Assembly: GCF_003010965.1 (NCBI RefSeq)
Contig: NZ_PGGM01000004.1
Coordinates: 62,001 to 126,000, forward strand
Source: Phyllobacterium sophorae
Lineage (GTDB): Bacteria; Pseudomonadota; Alphaproteobacteria; Rhizobiales; Rhizobiaceae
DNA length: 64,000 bases
Reading direction: 5' to 3'
Shown here: positions 7,930 through 16,772 of the stretch, piece by piece
Position numbering within the stretch: the first letter of the stretch is position 1
Layout of the letters: each line of letters starts with the position of its first letter
Notes under the pieces: model-generated
Told to the model about the DNA's origin: nothing
The model's database searches: none
Seen by the model: the letters and a program-made list of their open reading frames with translations, nothing else
Translations under genes and position numbers: made by a program

Positions 7930-9342
7930 ATGGCAACGACCGACTCCGCAAAACGCGCATTGGCAGTCAGAAAGCGCCACTGGCGGCGCAAGCGAAGCAC
8001 CCTCCTTGCCCCATGGCGGAAGCTGACGCGATGGCTCGCGCATTGGATGCCAAAACGGCTCTATGCGCGCTCGCTGATCATCATTATCGCACCAATGGTA
8101 CTACTCCAGTCCGTTATCGCTTTTGTCTTCATGGAGCGCCATTGGCAAACTGTTACGCAACGCCTGTCCACAGCGGTGGTTCGTGACATTGCCGGTATCA
8201 TCGATCTCATGGACACCTATCCCCAAGACCCGGGCTACGAGAATCTGATCCGGATCTCGCGTGAAAGACTGGCGCTCAATATCTCGATTCTCCCGGCTGA
8301 TCCGCTGCCCGCACCTGGTCCCAAGCCGTTCTTTTCGATTCTTGACAGCATCTTGGGTGAGGAGATCACCAGGCAGATCAATCGTCCCTTCTGGATCGAT
8401 ACGATTGGTGATTCCGACCTGGTAGAGATCCGTATCCAGCTGGAGGATAAGGTCATGCGCGTATTTGCCCGCCGAAGTCAGGCTTACGCATCAAACACCC
8501 TGATTTTTCTTGTCTGGATGGCGGGTTCTGCGCTTGTCCTGCTTGCTATTGCAATCCTGTTTCTTCGTAACCAGATCAAACCAATACAGCAACTCGCGAC
8601 AGCGGCCGACAGCTTTGGCAAGGGGCGCGCACCGCCACCCGACTTCAAGCCGCGTGGTGCTGAAGAGGTACGCCGTGCTGGTGCAGCATTTATCGTCATG
8701 CGCGAACGCATTGAACGGCAAATTGAGCAGCGCACGACTATGCTCAGCGGTGTCAGCCACGATTTACGCACTATCCTGACCCGATTTAAACTTCAACTCG
8801 CCCTGGTGGGTAACAAGGTCGATACCGATGCCATGGAGCAGGATATCGCGGATATGCAGTCCATGTTGGAAGGCTATCTGGCATTCGCCCGCAGCGAGGC
8901 CGAAGAAGAGACGGGAACCTTCAATCTGGAGCGCTTCTTTGCCAAACTGAAGGAAGAAGGTGCGTTGCTGGAGCGCGGATTTGAGTCAAGCATCCGGGGC
9001 GAGCCAGAAATTCAGGTCCGCCCGAACGCATTCTCACGCCTTATTTCCAATCTTGTCTCGAATTCGTTCCGTTATGCGACCAACGTATCCGTCACCGCCG
9101 ATCATCGCGAGGGCTGGCTGACAATCACCATTGACGACGATGGCCCCGGCATCCCAAAGGAAATGCGCGATGAAGTATTCAAACCCTTCTTCCGGCTGGA
9201 TGAAGCACGCAACCAGGATGCAGGCGGAACCGGGTTGGGCCTCGCCATCGCACTCGACATTGCCCGCAGCCATGGCGGCGACATCTCACTCGATGAGAGC
9301 CCGAAAGGTGGTTTGCGGGCGGTCGTCCGAATACCGGCATAG
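7930..9342 (+). CDS. Membrane sensor histidine kinase, EnvZ-like
   Basis: A 470-residue inner-membrane kinase and the evident partner of the preceding response regulator. Two membrane segments, near residues 44-64 and 192-214, enclose a periplasmic sensor domain of about 125 residues. A HAMP linker (QIKPIQQLATAADSFGKG) leads to the dimerisation motif SGVSHDLRT with phospho-acceptor H277, then the ATPase N box NLVSNSFRYA, G1 DDDGPGIP and G2 GGTGLGLAIA. The 40-residue N-terminal cytoplasmic tail is very basic. The signal sensed is unknown. Confidence 0.92.
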   Translation: MATTDSAKRALAVRKRHWRRKRSTLLAPWRKLTRWLAHWMPKRLYARSLIIIIAPMVLLQSVIAFVFMERHWQTVTQRLSTAVVRDIAGIIDLMDTYPQDPGYENLIRISRERLALNISILPADPLPAPGPKPFFSILDSILGEEITRQINRPFWIDTIGDSDLVEIRIQLEDKVMRVFARRSQAYASNTLIFLVWMAGSALVLLAIAILFLRNQIKPIQQLATAADSFGKGRAPPPDFKPRGAEEVRRAGAAFIVMRERIERQIEQRTTMLSGVSHDLRTILTRFKLQLALVGNKVDTDAMEQDIADMQSMLEGYLAFARSEAEEETGTFNLERFFAKLKEEGALLERGFESSIRGEPEIQVRPNAFSRLISNLVSNSFRYATNVSVTADHREGWLTITIDDDGPGIPKEMRDEVFKPFFRLDEARNQDAGGTGLGLAIALDIARSHGGDISLDESPKGGLRAVVRIPA

Positions 9343-9540
9343 TCGCAATCAGGGTCAATCAGTCCTTACGCGGCTCGCTCGCCAACCAGTGCTGACGTTT
9401 GGGCGGTGCAATTTCTGTTTGTTTCGGATGGCAGCCTGTTCACAACCGGCGGTGCAGAAAATCCGATGCTGACGATTGTCAGTCTCGCGATCCGGCAGGC
9501 GGACTATATCGCCAAGGAGATGGTAGCGAAGACAATTTAG
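9343..9540 (+). pseudogene. C-terminal remnant of a GMC-family oxidoreductase
   Basis: Directly after the kinase stop the frame is open for 65 codons and has no start codon with a ribosome site. Its second part reads PTSADVWAVQFLFVSDGS, LFTTGGAENPMLTIVSLAIR, then QADYIAKEMVAKTI and a TAG at 9538-9540. This matches the conserved C-terminal end of FAD-dependent GMC oxidoreductases of the gluconate/sorbitol dehydrogenase-like group (typically NLFVSDGSQFTT.AAENPTLTIVALAIRQADYI). The N-terminal FAD-binding part is absent, so this is the tail of a deleted gene. Confidence 0.8.
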
Positions 9541-9636
9541 CGTCAGGTCGGTTCCACTCGAGTGCTGACAATAGTTACGCCATTGGCACAATTCCAAGGG
9601 GAATTGAGTCAGTGGTGTAGCTATTCACATGGGGTT

Positions 9637-9972
9637 CTAGAACAGCTTGCCGCCATTCGGCACGGGCTTGCTTATGGCAGCCAGGACAACAGCTCCTTCC
9701 TCATCCGGAAATCCGAGGGTCAGAACTTCCGACATGAATGGCCCGATCTGGCGCGGCGGGAAATTCACCACTGCCATGACCTGGCGGCCCTGCAGCTGGT
9801 CCATCGTATAATGCTTCGTAATCTGCGCCGAGGATTTCTTGATGCCGATTTCGTCTCCAAAATCGATTTTCAGTTTGAACGCAGGCTTACGTGCTTCGGG
9901 GAAGGTTTCCACCTCGACGATAGTGCCGACGCGAATATCCACTTTCTCAAAATCGTCAAAACTGATGGTCAT
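9637..9972 (-). CDS. csaA: CsaA-type tRNA-binding-domain protein
   Basis: A 111-residue protein consisting of one EMAPII/Myf-like OB-fold domain ([60 protein letters not shown]), the whole length of CsaA proteins. These are described as dimeric, export-related chaperones that also bind tRNA-like folds. The start ATG 9972 lies 31 bases after the stop of the ybjN-like gene, so the two are probably co-transcribed. Confidence 0.88.
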   Translation of the reverse strand: MTISFDDFEKVDIRVGTIVEVETFPEARKPAFKLKIDFGDEIGIKKSSAQITKHYTMDQLQGRQVMAVVNFPPRQIGPFMSEVLTLGFPDEEGAVVLAAISKPVPNGGKLF

Positions 9973-10003
9973 AAACTCAACCGTTGAATTGATCTGGTTT
10001 CGC

Positions 10004-10504
10004 TCAGGCTGAACCTACCGTCTCGAACAGTATACTGTCGAGCGATTCCCGGGCTGTCGAACCTGACCAGACAACGAACTGGAAAGCCTGAAAATAGGTC
10101 TCGCAGGCGTCCAAAGCGCTGGAGAGCAGTACTTCGACCTGTTTGCTCGTCGGCTCGGCTCCACCCGAGAGCAGCAGCGACTGGCGATACATGACCGCTC
10201 CTTCCTGCCGCCAAAGATCAAAATGGCCCATAAGTAGCTGTTCGTTGATGAGTGACAGCAAACGCATCACTTCATTGACGCGCGGCTCGCTCACGGCAAT
10301 ATCAAAGGCGCAAGCCAGATGCAGCGCTTCGAAATCCTCCATCCACGAAAAGGAAATCTGGTAGTCGGTCCAGCTCCCCTCGACAGTGATGGCAATTTCA
10401 TCTTCCCCAGTGCGCTCGAATGCCCATTCGTTGGCGTGGGCTACATGCTCAATCACATCAACCGGATGCAAATCGCGCGCAATTTCTATTTCCAGAAGGC
10501 TCAT
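10004..10504 (-). CDS. YbjN domain-containing protein
   Basis: A 166-residue soluble protein of the YbjN family (also called bacterial sensory transduction regulator domain). It is recognisable from [39 protein letters not shown] and the [21 protein letters not shown] core. The fold resembles type III secretion chaperones, and the biochemical role is not settled. ATG 10504 has AGG eight bases upstream; a GTG two codons earlier is open. It heads a pair with csaA. Confidence 0.85.
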   Translation of the reverse strand: MSLLEIEIARDLHPVDVIEHVAHANEWAFERTGEDEIAITVEGSWTDYQISFSWMEDFEALHLACAFDIAVSEPRVNEVMRLLSLINEQLLMGHFDLWRQEGAVMYRQSLLLSGGAEPTSKQVEVLLSSALDACETYFQAFQFVVWSGSTARESLDSILFETVGSA

Positions 10505-11063
10505 CGCCACTACCTGCTAAATCGAATCTCATATGACGCTGCGGGAGCACAGCGCACCCACCCGAATGACACAAACGCTTGAAAACTCACCGGCAGGAAG
10601 AACGCACCAACCGGACCACGGTTAAGAACCAGAATAACCGCTACATGATCCTAGAAACGAATCATGCTGTAATTTCAGTGTATTGATGCTGAGTCCGAGC
10701 GCCAGTCCCCTTTTGATCGAACGGCGAGAATGGGTGTGGACAGACGCTCCCAAAAGGATTCACGACCTGCCTTTAACTGACTCTAAGAAAACGATTTTCG
10801 GCGATTTCCACCTGTTGATAAATTCTTAAGATTAATTTTGGGGATTGCGGATTGGGCGGTGGAAATATCAAGAAAATACCCGCAAGGATCGCCGCATCGT
10901 TCGCGCGGACGTCCAAGCTCGTGAAGCGGCGATTTTTATGGCCCCAAAAAATTGCGTTCTTGCGCGGTGACAATCGCGCGGTGACGGTCCCGAAATTTCC
11001 GTCATATATCCGATATCCACACCATCTAGACTGATGTTCTTGCCAACTCAAAGGAGACCGGCG
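10505..11063. other. Long non-coding region
   Basis: No convincing gene in about 560 bases; open frames here lack coding character. The notable feature is a direct repeat GCGCGGTGAC at 10962-10971 and 10976-10985, 14 bases apart, about 80 bases before the small gene at 11064. The region presumably holds promoters for both flanking divergent genes. Confidence 0.4.
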
Positions 11064-11237
11064 ATGTCCAGCGAAACAAGTACGACTGTGTCCGCAAGCC
11101 AAAAGAATGATGACGGACAATGGTACTATGTGATCACCACTGGTGGCGAACAGGGCCCAAAGGTTGGACCTTACGAAACGGAAGAAGAGGCGATCGCAGC
11201 AGGCGAACAACAGCTGGCGAAAAGCAGCAACGCCTGA
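11064..11237 (+). CDS. Small conserved-type protein, unknown function
   Basis: A 57-residue acidic protein: Ser/Thr-rich start, then DDGQWYYVITTGGEQGPKVG, PYETEEEAIAAGEQQLAKSS. The aromatic strand followed by a Gly-containing turn and an acidic helix suggests a small beta-beta-alpha unit; I do not know a characterised relative. ATG 11064 has AAAGGAG eight bases upstream, far better than the earlier in-frame ATG at 11034. Monocistronic. Confidence 0.7.
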   Translation: MSSETSTTVSASQKNDDGQWYYVITTGGEQGPKVGPYETEEEAIAAGEQQLAKSSNA

Positions 11238-11328
11238 CCGAAATTTGGGTTCGAAAAACCCAGTAAATCATATGGCGTGAAATATCACGAAATCCGTGCA
11301 GCAGCGGGACCGACCGCGTCCGTTCATT

Positions 11329-12228
11329 TCACGTCATGAACTCGGGCAATGCGGCCGCCAACGCATCGACAGCAAGGCGAACCTTCAGCGGCAAGTGAGG
11401 TGTCTGCAGCCATAGGGCGTAGCAGTCGTAAGGAAATTCGGGCTGATCCTGCAACAGTGGGATTAGTGTGCCGGCTTCAATGCGCTCCCTGATGAGCCAG
11501 CGCGGCAGCCAGGCGAGCCCCATGCCGGCGGTTGCAGCATCGGCGATAGCGTCCATGTCGTCGAGCCGTATCCGGCTGATTGGCAAGACCTCCATTGGAG
11601 GCGCATCATTGCGTGGAAACAGCCATGGGCGTACACGGCCTGAGCGGCTGTAGATGATCGCATGATGTCCGCTGAGCGCCGCGATCTCCAGTGGCCGGCC
11701 GTACATCTCCACATAGGATGGCGACGCGCAAACGATCATGCGCTGGCGTGCAACGCGGCGCGCGATCATACCGGCCTTGCCCTCCAGGCTGCCGGTGCGG
11801 ATGGCAAGATCATAGCCATTCTCAGCCAGGTCAGCGATGCGGTCATTGAACGACAGATCAAGTTCCAGCATGGGATATTGCTGTGCAAGTTTCAGCAGGA
11901 TGGGCGCAACGCAGCGCCGGCCGAATAATGCCGGCATGGTGACACGCAGCCTTCCACAGGGATCGGAAAGGTGGTCGGAAGCCAGCGCATCCGCTGCTTC
12001 GGCTTCCGCGAGCACCACCTGGCAGCGTTCATAATAAGCGCGTCCGAACTCTGTCAGGCTTTGGCGCCGGGTGGTCCTGTTGATGAGGCGCACGCCGAGA
12101 CGCTGTTCCAGAAACTGGACGTGCTTGCCAACCATTGGTCCGGACAGATTGAGTGCGGCCGCGGCCCCCGCGAACGAGCCCAGGTCCACAGCTTTAACGA
12201 ATACGGCCATACTTGTAAGGCGATCCAT
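11329..12228 (-). CDS. LysR-family transcriptional regulator
   Basis: A 299-residue LTTR. The N-terminal helix-turn-helix is MAVFVKAVDLGSFAGAAAAL with SGPMVGKHVQFLEQRLG, and the periplasmic-binding-protein-like effector domain follows (LRVTMPALFGRRCVAPILL... DMDAIADAATAGMGLAWLP). ATG 12228 matches the usual start MDRLTSM. Upstream in-frame TTG has no support. It faces away from the oxidoreductase gene at 12331 across 102 bases, the classical arrangement of an LTTR and its target. Confidence 0.93.
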   Translation of the reverse strand: MDRLTSMAVFVKAVDLGSFAGAAAALNLSGPMVGKHVQFLEQRLGVRLINRTTRRQSLTEFGRAYYERCQVVLAEAEAADALASDHLSDPCGRLRVTMPALFGRRCVAPILLKLAQQYPMLELDLSFNDRIADLAENGYDLAIRTGSLEGKAGMIARRVARQRMIVCASPSYVEMYGRPLEIAALSGHHAIIYSRSGRVRPWLFPRNDAPPMEVLPISRIRLDDMDAIADAATAGMGLAWLPRWLIRERIEAGTLIPLLQDQPEFPYDCYALWLQTPHLPLKVRLAVDALAAALPEFMT

Positions 12229-12270
12229 ATTCAAAACTCTTGATTTCGACTGTTCTTCATACAAGCCAAT

Positions 12271-12282
12271 TTATCGCAATAA
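12271..12282. promoter_or_regulatory. Candidate LysR-type operator
   Basis: TTATCGCAATAA is an interrupted palindrome (TTAT-N4-ATAA) inside the T-N11-A pattern recognised by LTTR proteins. It is centred between the divergent LysR and oxidoreductase genes. Assignment is inference from position and symmetry. Confidence 0.4.
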
Positions 12283-12330
12283 TGCCAGCCGCTATAGCTT
12301 ATTATGTCGAAATCTTTTGGAGTTATGATA

Positions 12331-13320
12331 ATGACGCGCGTTATTCGCTTTCATAAGCATGGTGGTCCCGAGGTCCTGCGAATTGAAACCGTCGATGTTC
12401 CTAAGCCCGGCCGCGGCGAGATTCAAATCCGTGTCAAGGCGCTTGGCCTCAACCGCGCCGAGGCCTTGATACGCTCGGGCTCTTATATCGAGACGCCGCC
12501 ATTGCCATCCGGTCTTGGCCTTGAGGCGGCAGGCATCGTCGAGGCGGTGGGCGCAGATGTGCGCGGTTTCGCACCGGGCGATGCCGTTAGCGTTGTTCCG
12601 CCACTGTCGATGGTCCGCTGGCCAGCCTATGGTGAGCTCGCGACATTTCCTGTCGAGATCGTTGTTAGGCATCCGCCGTCACTGACCTGGGAACGCGCCG
12701 CAGCCGTCTGGATGCAGTATGTCACGGCCTACGGGGCGGTGATCGATATTGCCCAACTCCGCAGGAAGGATTTTGTCGTCATTACCGCCGCATCCAGCAG
12801 TGTCGGCCTTGCCGCGATCCAGATTGCCAACCTGGTTGGCGCGACCCCGATCGCGGTCACACGGACGTGTGTTAAGAAGCAGGCCCTGATCGAGTTAGGT
12901 GCAGCGCATGTCATCGCTTCAGCGGAGGAGGATCTGGAGGCCCGGCTAAGAGAAATCACCGGCACTGAGGGCGTACGGGTTGTGTTCGACGCAGTTGGCG
13001 GCCCATTAATCGAGCCGCTGACGGCTGCAATGTCACGGAATGGCATTCTCATCGAATACGGCGGCTTGAGCTCAGATCCTACCCCCTTCCCGCTGTTCAC
13101 CGTGCTGAGCAAGAGTCTGACGCTGCGCGGTTACCTCATCCATGAGATCGTCCGGGATCCGGCACGGTTGGAGGCCGCCAAGACGTTCATTCTCGATGGG
13201 TTGATATCCGGTTCGCTACAGCCAGTAATTGCCAGAATTTTTCCGTTCGACCAGATCGTAGAGGCGCATCGCTTTCTGGAATCAAATGAACAATTAGGGA
13301 AGATTGTCGTGACCCTTTGA
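12331..13320 (+). CDS. Quinone-oxidoreductase-like MDR-superfamily enzyme
   Basis: A 329-residue NAD(P)H-dependent medium-chain dehydrogenase/reductase. The N-terminal GroES-like domain (VLRIETVDVPKPGRGEIQIR, GLNRAEALIRSGSY) lacks the structural and catalytic zinc Cys cluster, as in quinone or enoyl reductases. The Rossmann part shows FVVITAASSSVGLAAIQIAN with a Ser-rich variant of the usual GxxGxxG loop. ATG 12331 has GGAG eight bases upstream. It is probably controlled by the divergent LysR protein. Substrate unknown. Confidence 0.88.
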   Translation: MTRVIRFHKHGGPEVLRIETVDVPKPGRGEIQIRVKALGLNRAEALIRSGSYIETPPLPSGLGLEAAGIVEAVGADVRGFAPGDAVSVVPPLSMVRWPAYGELATFPVEIVVRHPPSLTWERAAAVWMQYVTAYGAVIDIAQLRRKDFVVITAASSSVGLAAIQIANLVGATPIAVTRTCVKKQALIELGAAHVIASAEEDLEARLREITGTEGVRVVFDAVGGPLIEPLTAAMSRNGILIEYGGLSSDPTPFPLFTVLSKSLTLRGYLIHEIVRDPARLEAAKTFILDGLISGSLQPVIARIFPFDQIVEAHRFLESNEQLGKIVVTL

Positions 13321-13332
13321 CGTTCCGTGATC

Positions 13333-13365
13333 TTCGGTCCGAACGCATTGATGCGCAGGACCGAA
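13333..13365. terminator. Bidirectional stem-loop between convergent genes
   Basis: TTCGGTCC (13333-13340) pairs with GGACCGAA (13358-13365); a smaller GCA/TGC pair lies in the loop. It sits between the stops of the MDR enzyme (13320) and ubiK (13398). No T run, so a moderate call. Confidence 0.5.
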
Positions 13366-13397
13366 ATCCACCAAACCCGCCGGTTACAGTTCGGAAA

Positions 13398-13718
13398 CTA
13401 CGCCTTCTTTGTACGGCCGCCACCAGACGCAGCAGGCTTTTCCAAAGTATCGCCCGGAGCTTTCTCTTTTGCGCCTACAAGAGCTTCCAGCGCCTCGATG
13501 CGGGCCAGGAGTGCCGTGTTTTCCGCCCTGGCGCGGATTGCCATTTCGCGCACAGCCTCGAAATCCTCGCGCTGCACCACATCCATCGTGTTGAGCAATC
13601 GTTCTGCCTGGCCACGGAACGCTGTTTCGACCTCGCGGCGCACGCCCTGAGCCGCTCCCGCAGCGTCTGTTACAAGCTTTGCCAGTTCATCGAGAACGCG
13701 ATTTGATCCATTGGTCAT
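13398..13718 (-). CDS. ubiK: UbiK-like BMFP-domain protein (ubiquinone accessory factor)
   Basis: A 106-residue protein with the BMFP (YqiC) domain: an amphipathic N-terminal part, then a long coiled coil (VVQREDFEAVREMAIRARAE, NTALLARIEALEALVG) and a low-complexity tail. Family members trimerise, can fuse membranes in vitro, and in E. coli UbiK assists aerobic ubiquinone biosynthesis. The start ATG 13718 has a perfect GGAGGT site; the longer frame to 13775 has none. It is divergent from lgt, a gene order common in Rhizobiales. Confidence 0.88.
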   Translation of the reverse strand: MTNGSNRVLDELAKLVTDAAGAAQGVRREVETAFRGQAERLLNTMDVVQREDFEAVREMAIRARAENTALLARIEALEALVGAKEKAPGDTLEKPAASGGGRTKKA

Positions 13719-13731
13719 GGCTGTACCTCCT

Positions 13732-13829
13732 CTGCTGCGCCGTGCTCCCTTTGTGCATAAAGGACGCAGTAGCACCTTGAATTGCGCACATCCTTGTCGA
13801 AACCTCTTCCAGTTTCAAGGATATGCGCC
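13732..13829. repeat. Palindromic intergenic repeat, copy 1
   Basis: A 98-base element built of two adjacent hairpins. The first has CTGCTGCG/CGCAGTAG arms around GTGCT..CCTTT/AAAGG..AGCAC. The second is GCGCACATCCTTG.CGAAAC paired imperfectly with GTTTCAAGGATATGCGC. A second copy in the same orientation is at 54707-54807, sharing GGACGCAGTAGCACC and TGCGCA. It is of the kind of small palindromic repeat known in Rhizobiales (Bru-RS or RIME type), though I cannot assign it to a named family. Confidence 0.75.
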
Positions 13830-13981
13830 GGTTCCCAATCAGATAATCGCCGCCCGGTGTGATTGCAAGCAAGTTGGGCATTGGATCGTCCGCATGCAAA
13901 TGTTACCGGAGAGGCAACTTGACGCTCTTCATGCCCTCGCGCATGGTCCCGCCGATCATCAATCACGACTGGAGTGCCTTT

Positions 13982-14833
13982 GTGAGCGAAATCCTTCTTC
14001 CGACATTTGCCGCGATCGCATTTCCGGATATTGATCCTGTGCTTTTCTCTATCGGCCCGCTGTCAGTCCATTGGTACGGTCTAGGCTATGTGGCCGGGAT
14101 TCTCTTTGCTTGGTGGTATGGCAAGAAACTGATCGGCAAGCCTCGCCTTTGGGCGAATAACACGCCACCGATGAAACCTGCCGACCTTGACGATTTTGTC
14201 CTGTGGGCGGCACTTGGCGTCGTCCTTGGCGGTCGCATGGGCTACATCCTCTTTTACGACCTTGCTCGTTATGTCTCCAACCCGCTGGACATATTCAAAG
14301 TATGGGAAGGTGGCATGTCGTTCCATGGTGGTCTGCTTGGCACCATTCTGGCGATGATACTCTTTGCCCGGTCGCGTAGGATCAATGTCTACAGTATGTT
14401 TGACACCGTCGCCGCCGGCGTGCCGGTTGGCCTCGGTCTTGTCCGGGTGGCAAACTTCATCAACAGCGAGCTCTGGGGACGCCCAACCGACGTTGCATGG
14501 GGCATGATCTTTCCAACTGGCGGACCTTTCGTCCGCCATCCGAGCCAGCTTTACGAGGCAGCCCTGGAGGGCATTATTCTTTTTACAACCCTCGCACTCT
14601 TGATCTTTTATGGGCGGAAGCTGAAAAGCCCGCGCTTCATCAGCGGCGCCTTCATCACTCTATATGGTCTCTCCCGCATCTTCGTTGAGTTTTTCCGCGA
14701 GCCGGATGCACAAATCGGCTATCTTTTTGGCGGGTGGCTGACCATGGGTATGGTGCTTTCCATTCCCATGGTGATGATCGGCTTCGCCTTCATATTATCG
14801 GCTCGTAATCCCGAGGTTGCCACCGGACGATGA
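13982..14833 (+). CDS. lgt: Prolipoprotein diacylglyceryl transferase
   Basis: A seven-pass inner-membrane enzyme of 283 residues that transfers diacylglycerol from phosphatidylglycerol to the lipobox Cys of prolipoproteins. Visible hallmarks are [37 protein letters not shown] (catalytic His region) and [16 protein letters not shown], the Lgt signature. GTG 13982, with GGAG seven bases upstream, gives the normal family length; the open frame from 13859 adds 41 unrelated residues. Its stop overlaps the next gene by four bases (ATGA). Confidence 0.95.
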   Translation: MSEILLPTFAAIAFPDIDPVLFSIGPLSVHWYGLGYVAGILFAWWYGKKLIGKPRLWANNTPPMKPADLDDFVLWAALGVVLGGRMGYILFYDLARYVSNPLDIFKVWEGGMSFHGGLLGTILAMILFARSRRINVYSMFDTVAAGVPVGLGLVRVANFINSELWGRPTDVAWGMIFPTGGPFVRHPSQLYEAALEGIILFTTLALLIFYGRKLKSPRFISGAFITLYGLSRIFVEFFREPDAQIGYLFGGWLTMGMVLSIPMVMIGFAFILSARNPEVATGR

Positions 14834-15912
14834 ATCTGAAGCAACGCATCATCCGCCAGATAGAAGCCACCGGACCGATCAGCGTTGCGGACTACATGGC
14901 GATGTGCCTCTTCGACCGCGATGCCGGTTACTACACGACGCGCGAACCGTTCGGGAAAGACGGGGATTTCATCACAGCGCCAGAAGTCAGCCAGATTTTC
15001 GGGGAGTTAATTGGCGTATGGTGTGTCAGCGCATGGCAGGCGCTCGGCGCCCCAAGCGAATTCGTCCTTTGTGAAATGGGCCCCGGACGCGGCACGCTGA
15101 TGAAAGACCTGATTCGTACAGCCATAAAGCTGGCACCGGATTTCATGACTGCTGCGAAGATCCACATGGTGGAGATCAGTGATCGGTTGACCCAGATCCA
15201 ACAATCGGCACTCGGCAAACACTCGAATGCGATTGTTTGGACCAAGCAGCTCCGCCAGATTGGACCTGGGCCCCTTGTTCTCATCGCAAACGAGCTATTC
15301 GATGCCATTCCTTCGCGCCAATATGTCAAGATAAAGGGCCGTTTTGTCGAACGCACGCTTGCACTCGATGCCAGAAAGAATCTTGTCTTTGCTGCGGGAT
15401 CTGGCGCGATCGACCAGGCTCTGCTTCCGCCAGCTGCTAATATCGCGCCAGAGGGCAGTATCTTCGAAATAGCCCCGGCCCGCAGCGCCATGATGCAGGA
15501 GATTTCCGAGCGGATCCACGCCGAACGCGGAGCAGCTCTCCTGTTTGACTATGGCCATTTGCAACCAGGTTTTGGCGATACATTGCAAGCTCTGAGCCGA
15601 CATTCGTCTGTTGACGTATTGCATATCCCAGGAGCGGCAGACCTTACGACCCACGTGGATTTCCACAGCCTGGCTCAGGCCGCTCGTGCAGAAGGCTGCA
15701 AGACGAGCGCCATGAGCCAAGGCGAATTTTTGCTTGCAATGGGATTGCTTGATCGAGCCGGTGCGCTGGGACGGGGCAAACCAGCCGCTTTTCAAGACCA
15801 AATCCGTGGCGACGTTGAACGGCTCGCCGGACCTGAACAAATGGGGACACTGTTCAAGGTATTGTGCGTGACCGATCCCGCCACCCATACTTTCCCGTTC
15901 GAAGCGAAATGA
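14830..15912 (+). CDS. MidA/NDUFAF7-family SAM-dependent methyltransferase
   Basis: A 360-residue class I methyltransferase of the DUF185 family. The SAM loop is [14 protein letters not shown]; other hallmarks are [20 protein letters not shown] near the N-terminus, [14 protein letters not shown], and [19 protein letters not shown]. The mitochondrial relative NDUFAF7 symmetrically dimethylates an Arg of complex I subunit NDUFS2, so an electron-transport-assembly role is plausible but inferred. It overlaps lgt by ATGA, so the two are translationally coupled. Confidence 0.9.
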   Translation: MNLKQRIIRQIEATGPISVADYMAMCLFDRDAGYYTTREPFGKDGDFITAPEVSQIFGELIGVWCVSAWQALGAPSEFVLCEMGPGRGTLMKDLIRTAIKLAPDFMTAAKIHMVEISDRLTQIQQSALGKHSNAIVWTKQLRQIGPGPLVLIANELFDAIPSRQYVKIKGRFVERTLALDARKNLVFAAGSGAIDQALLPPAANIAPEGSIFEIAPARSAMMQEISERIHAERGAALLFDYGHLQPGFGDTLQALSRHSSVDVLHIPGAADLTTHVDFHSLAQAARAEGCKTSAMSQGEFLLAMGLLDRAGALGRGKPAAFQDQIRGDVERLAGPEQMGTLFKVLCVTDPATHTFPFEAK

Positions 15913-15976
15913 CATTCAGGCAATTGACTTCAATCGATTGCTCAACCACCATCCGCAGCCTTGAAAGGCATCCGGC

Positions 15977-16768
15977 ATGACCACATCCGACAAACCAGCT
16001 CCACTGCGTTCTACCTTGCTGGGATCACCCGAAAAAGATCGAATCGCTCACGGATTCTTCACCCGCAAAGGTGGCGTTTCAGGCGGAATCTATCGTGGAT
16101 TGAATGTCGGTAGCGGTTCGAACGACAATCAGGATCATGTCAAGGAGAACCGCCGGCGGGTCGCGGAATCGCTCGGTGCGCCACTGTCGCGCCTCGTGAC
16201 AGTGCATCAGGTTCATTCCCCTGACGTCGTCACCGTGACGGCTCCATTTGCCGGTGACAGACCGGACGCAGATGCGATGGTCACAGCCACCCCCGGCATC
16301 GTCATTGGCGCATTGTCAGCCGATTGCGGACCGATTCTCTTTGCCGACACTGAAGCCAAAGTCGTCGGTGCCGCCCACGCCGGATGGCGGGGCGCCATCG
16401 GCGGCGTGCTTGAAAACACAATTGACGCAATGATCGCCCTTGGCGCGCAACGTGATAGAATACATGCTGTTCTCGGCCCAACAATCGGCCCCGACAATTA
16501 CGAAGTTGGCAGCGAATTCTATGACCAATTTATTCGAACCGATCCCGCATACAAGGGTTACTTTCGCGACTCGATCAAGGATGGCCACAAGATGTTCGAT
16601 CTGTGGGCTTTTATCATGACGAGACTCGATCGTGCCGGGGTGAACGCCTCATCGCTACAGGCATGTACCTATGCAGATGAGGATCAGTTCTTCTCCTACC
16701 GCCGGACGACCCATCGCAAGGAACCGGACTACGGCCGCCAGATCTCGGCGATCACTATCACGGAGTAA
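15977..16768 (+). CDS. pgeF: Multicopper-oxidase-like laccase-domain protein, purine nucleoside phosphorylase
   Basis: A 263-residue YfiH/YlmD/PgeF family protein. The single metal-site residues are H80 (VHQVHS), C117 (SADCGPIL) and H134 (AAHAGWRG). E. coli PgeF edits wrongly incorporated L-Ser in UDP-MurNAc peptides, while human FAMIN-type relatives phosphorolyse purine nucleosides, so peptidoglycan or purine duties are both possible. It follows midA by 64 bases and precedes the M24 gene by four, within a plus-strand operon. Confidence 0.9.
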   Translation: MTTSDKPAPLRSTLLGSPEKDRIAHGFFTRKGGVSGGIYRGLNVGSGSNDNQDHVKENRRRVAESLGAPLSRLVTVHQVHSPDVVTVTAPFAGDRPDADAMVTATPGIVIGALSADCGPILFADTEAKVVGAAHAGWRGAIGGVLENTIDAMIALGAQRDRIHAVLGPTIGPDNYEVGSEFYDQFIRTDPAYKGYFRDSIKDGHKMFDLWAFIMTRLDRAGVNASSLQACTYADEDQFFSYRRTTHRKEPDYGRQISAITITE

Positions 16769-16772
16769 CAAT

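Noticed and set aside
10773-11210. 145-residue minus-strand frame in the long gap at 10.5-11.1 kb
   Set aside because: Cys/Arg/Leu composition typical of non-coding sequence, no ribosome site, and it overlaps the small gene at 11064 on the other strand.
11246-11262. TGGGTT/AACCCA stem after the 57-residue gene
   Set aside because: Six pairs only and no T run on the coding strand; not reliable as a terminator.
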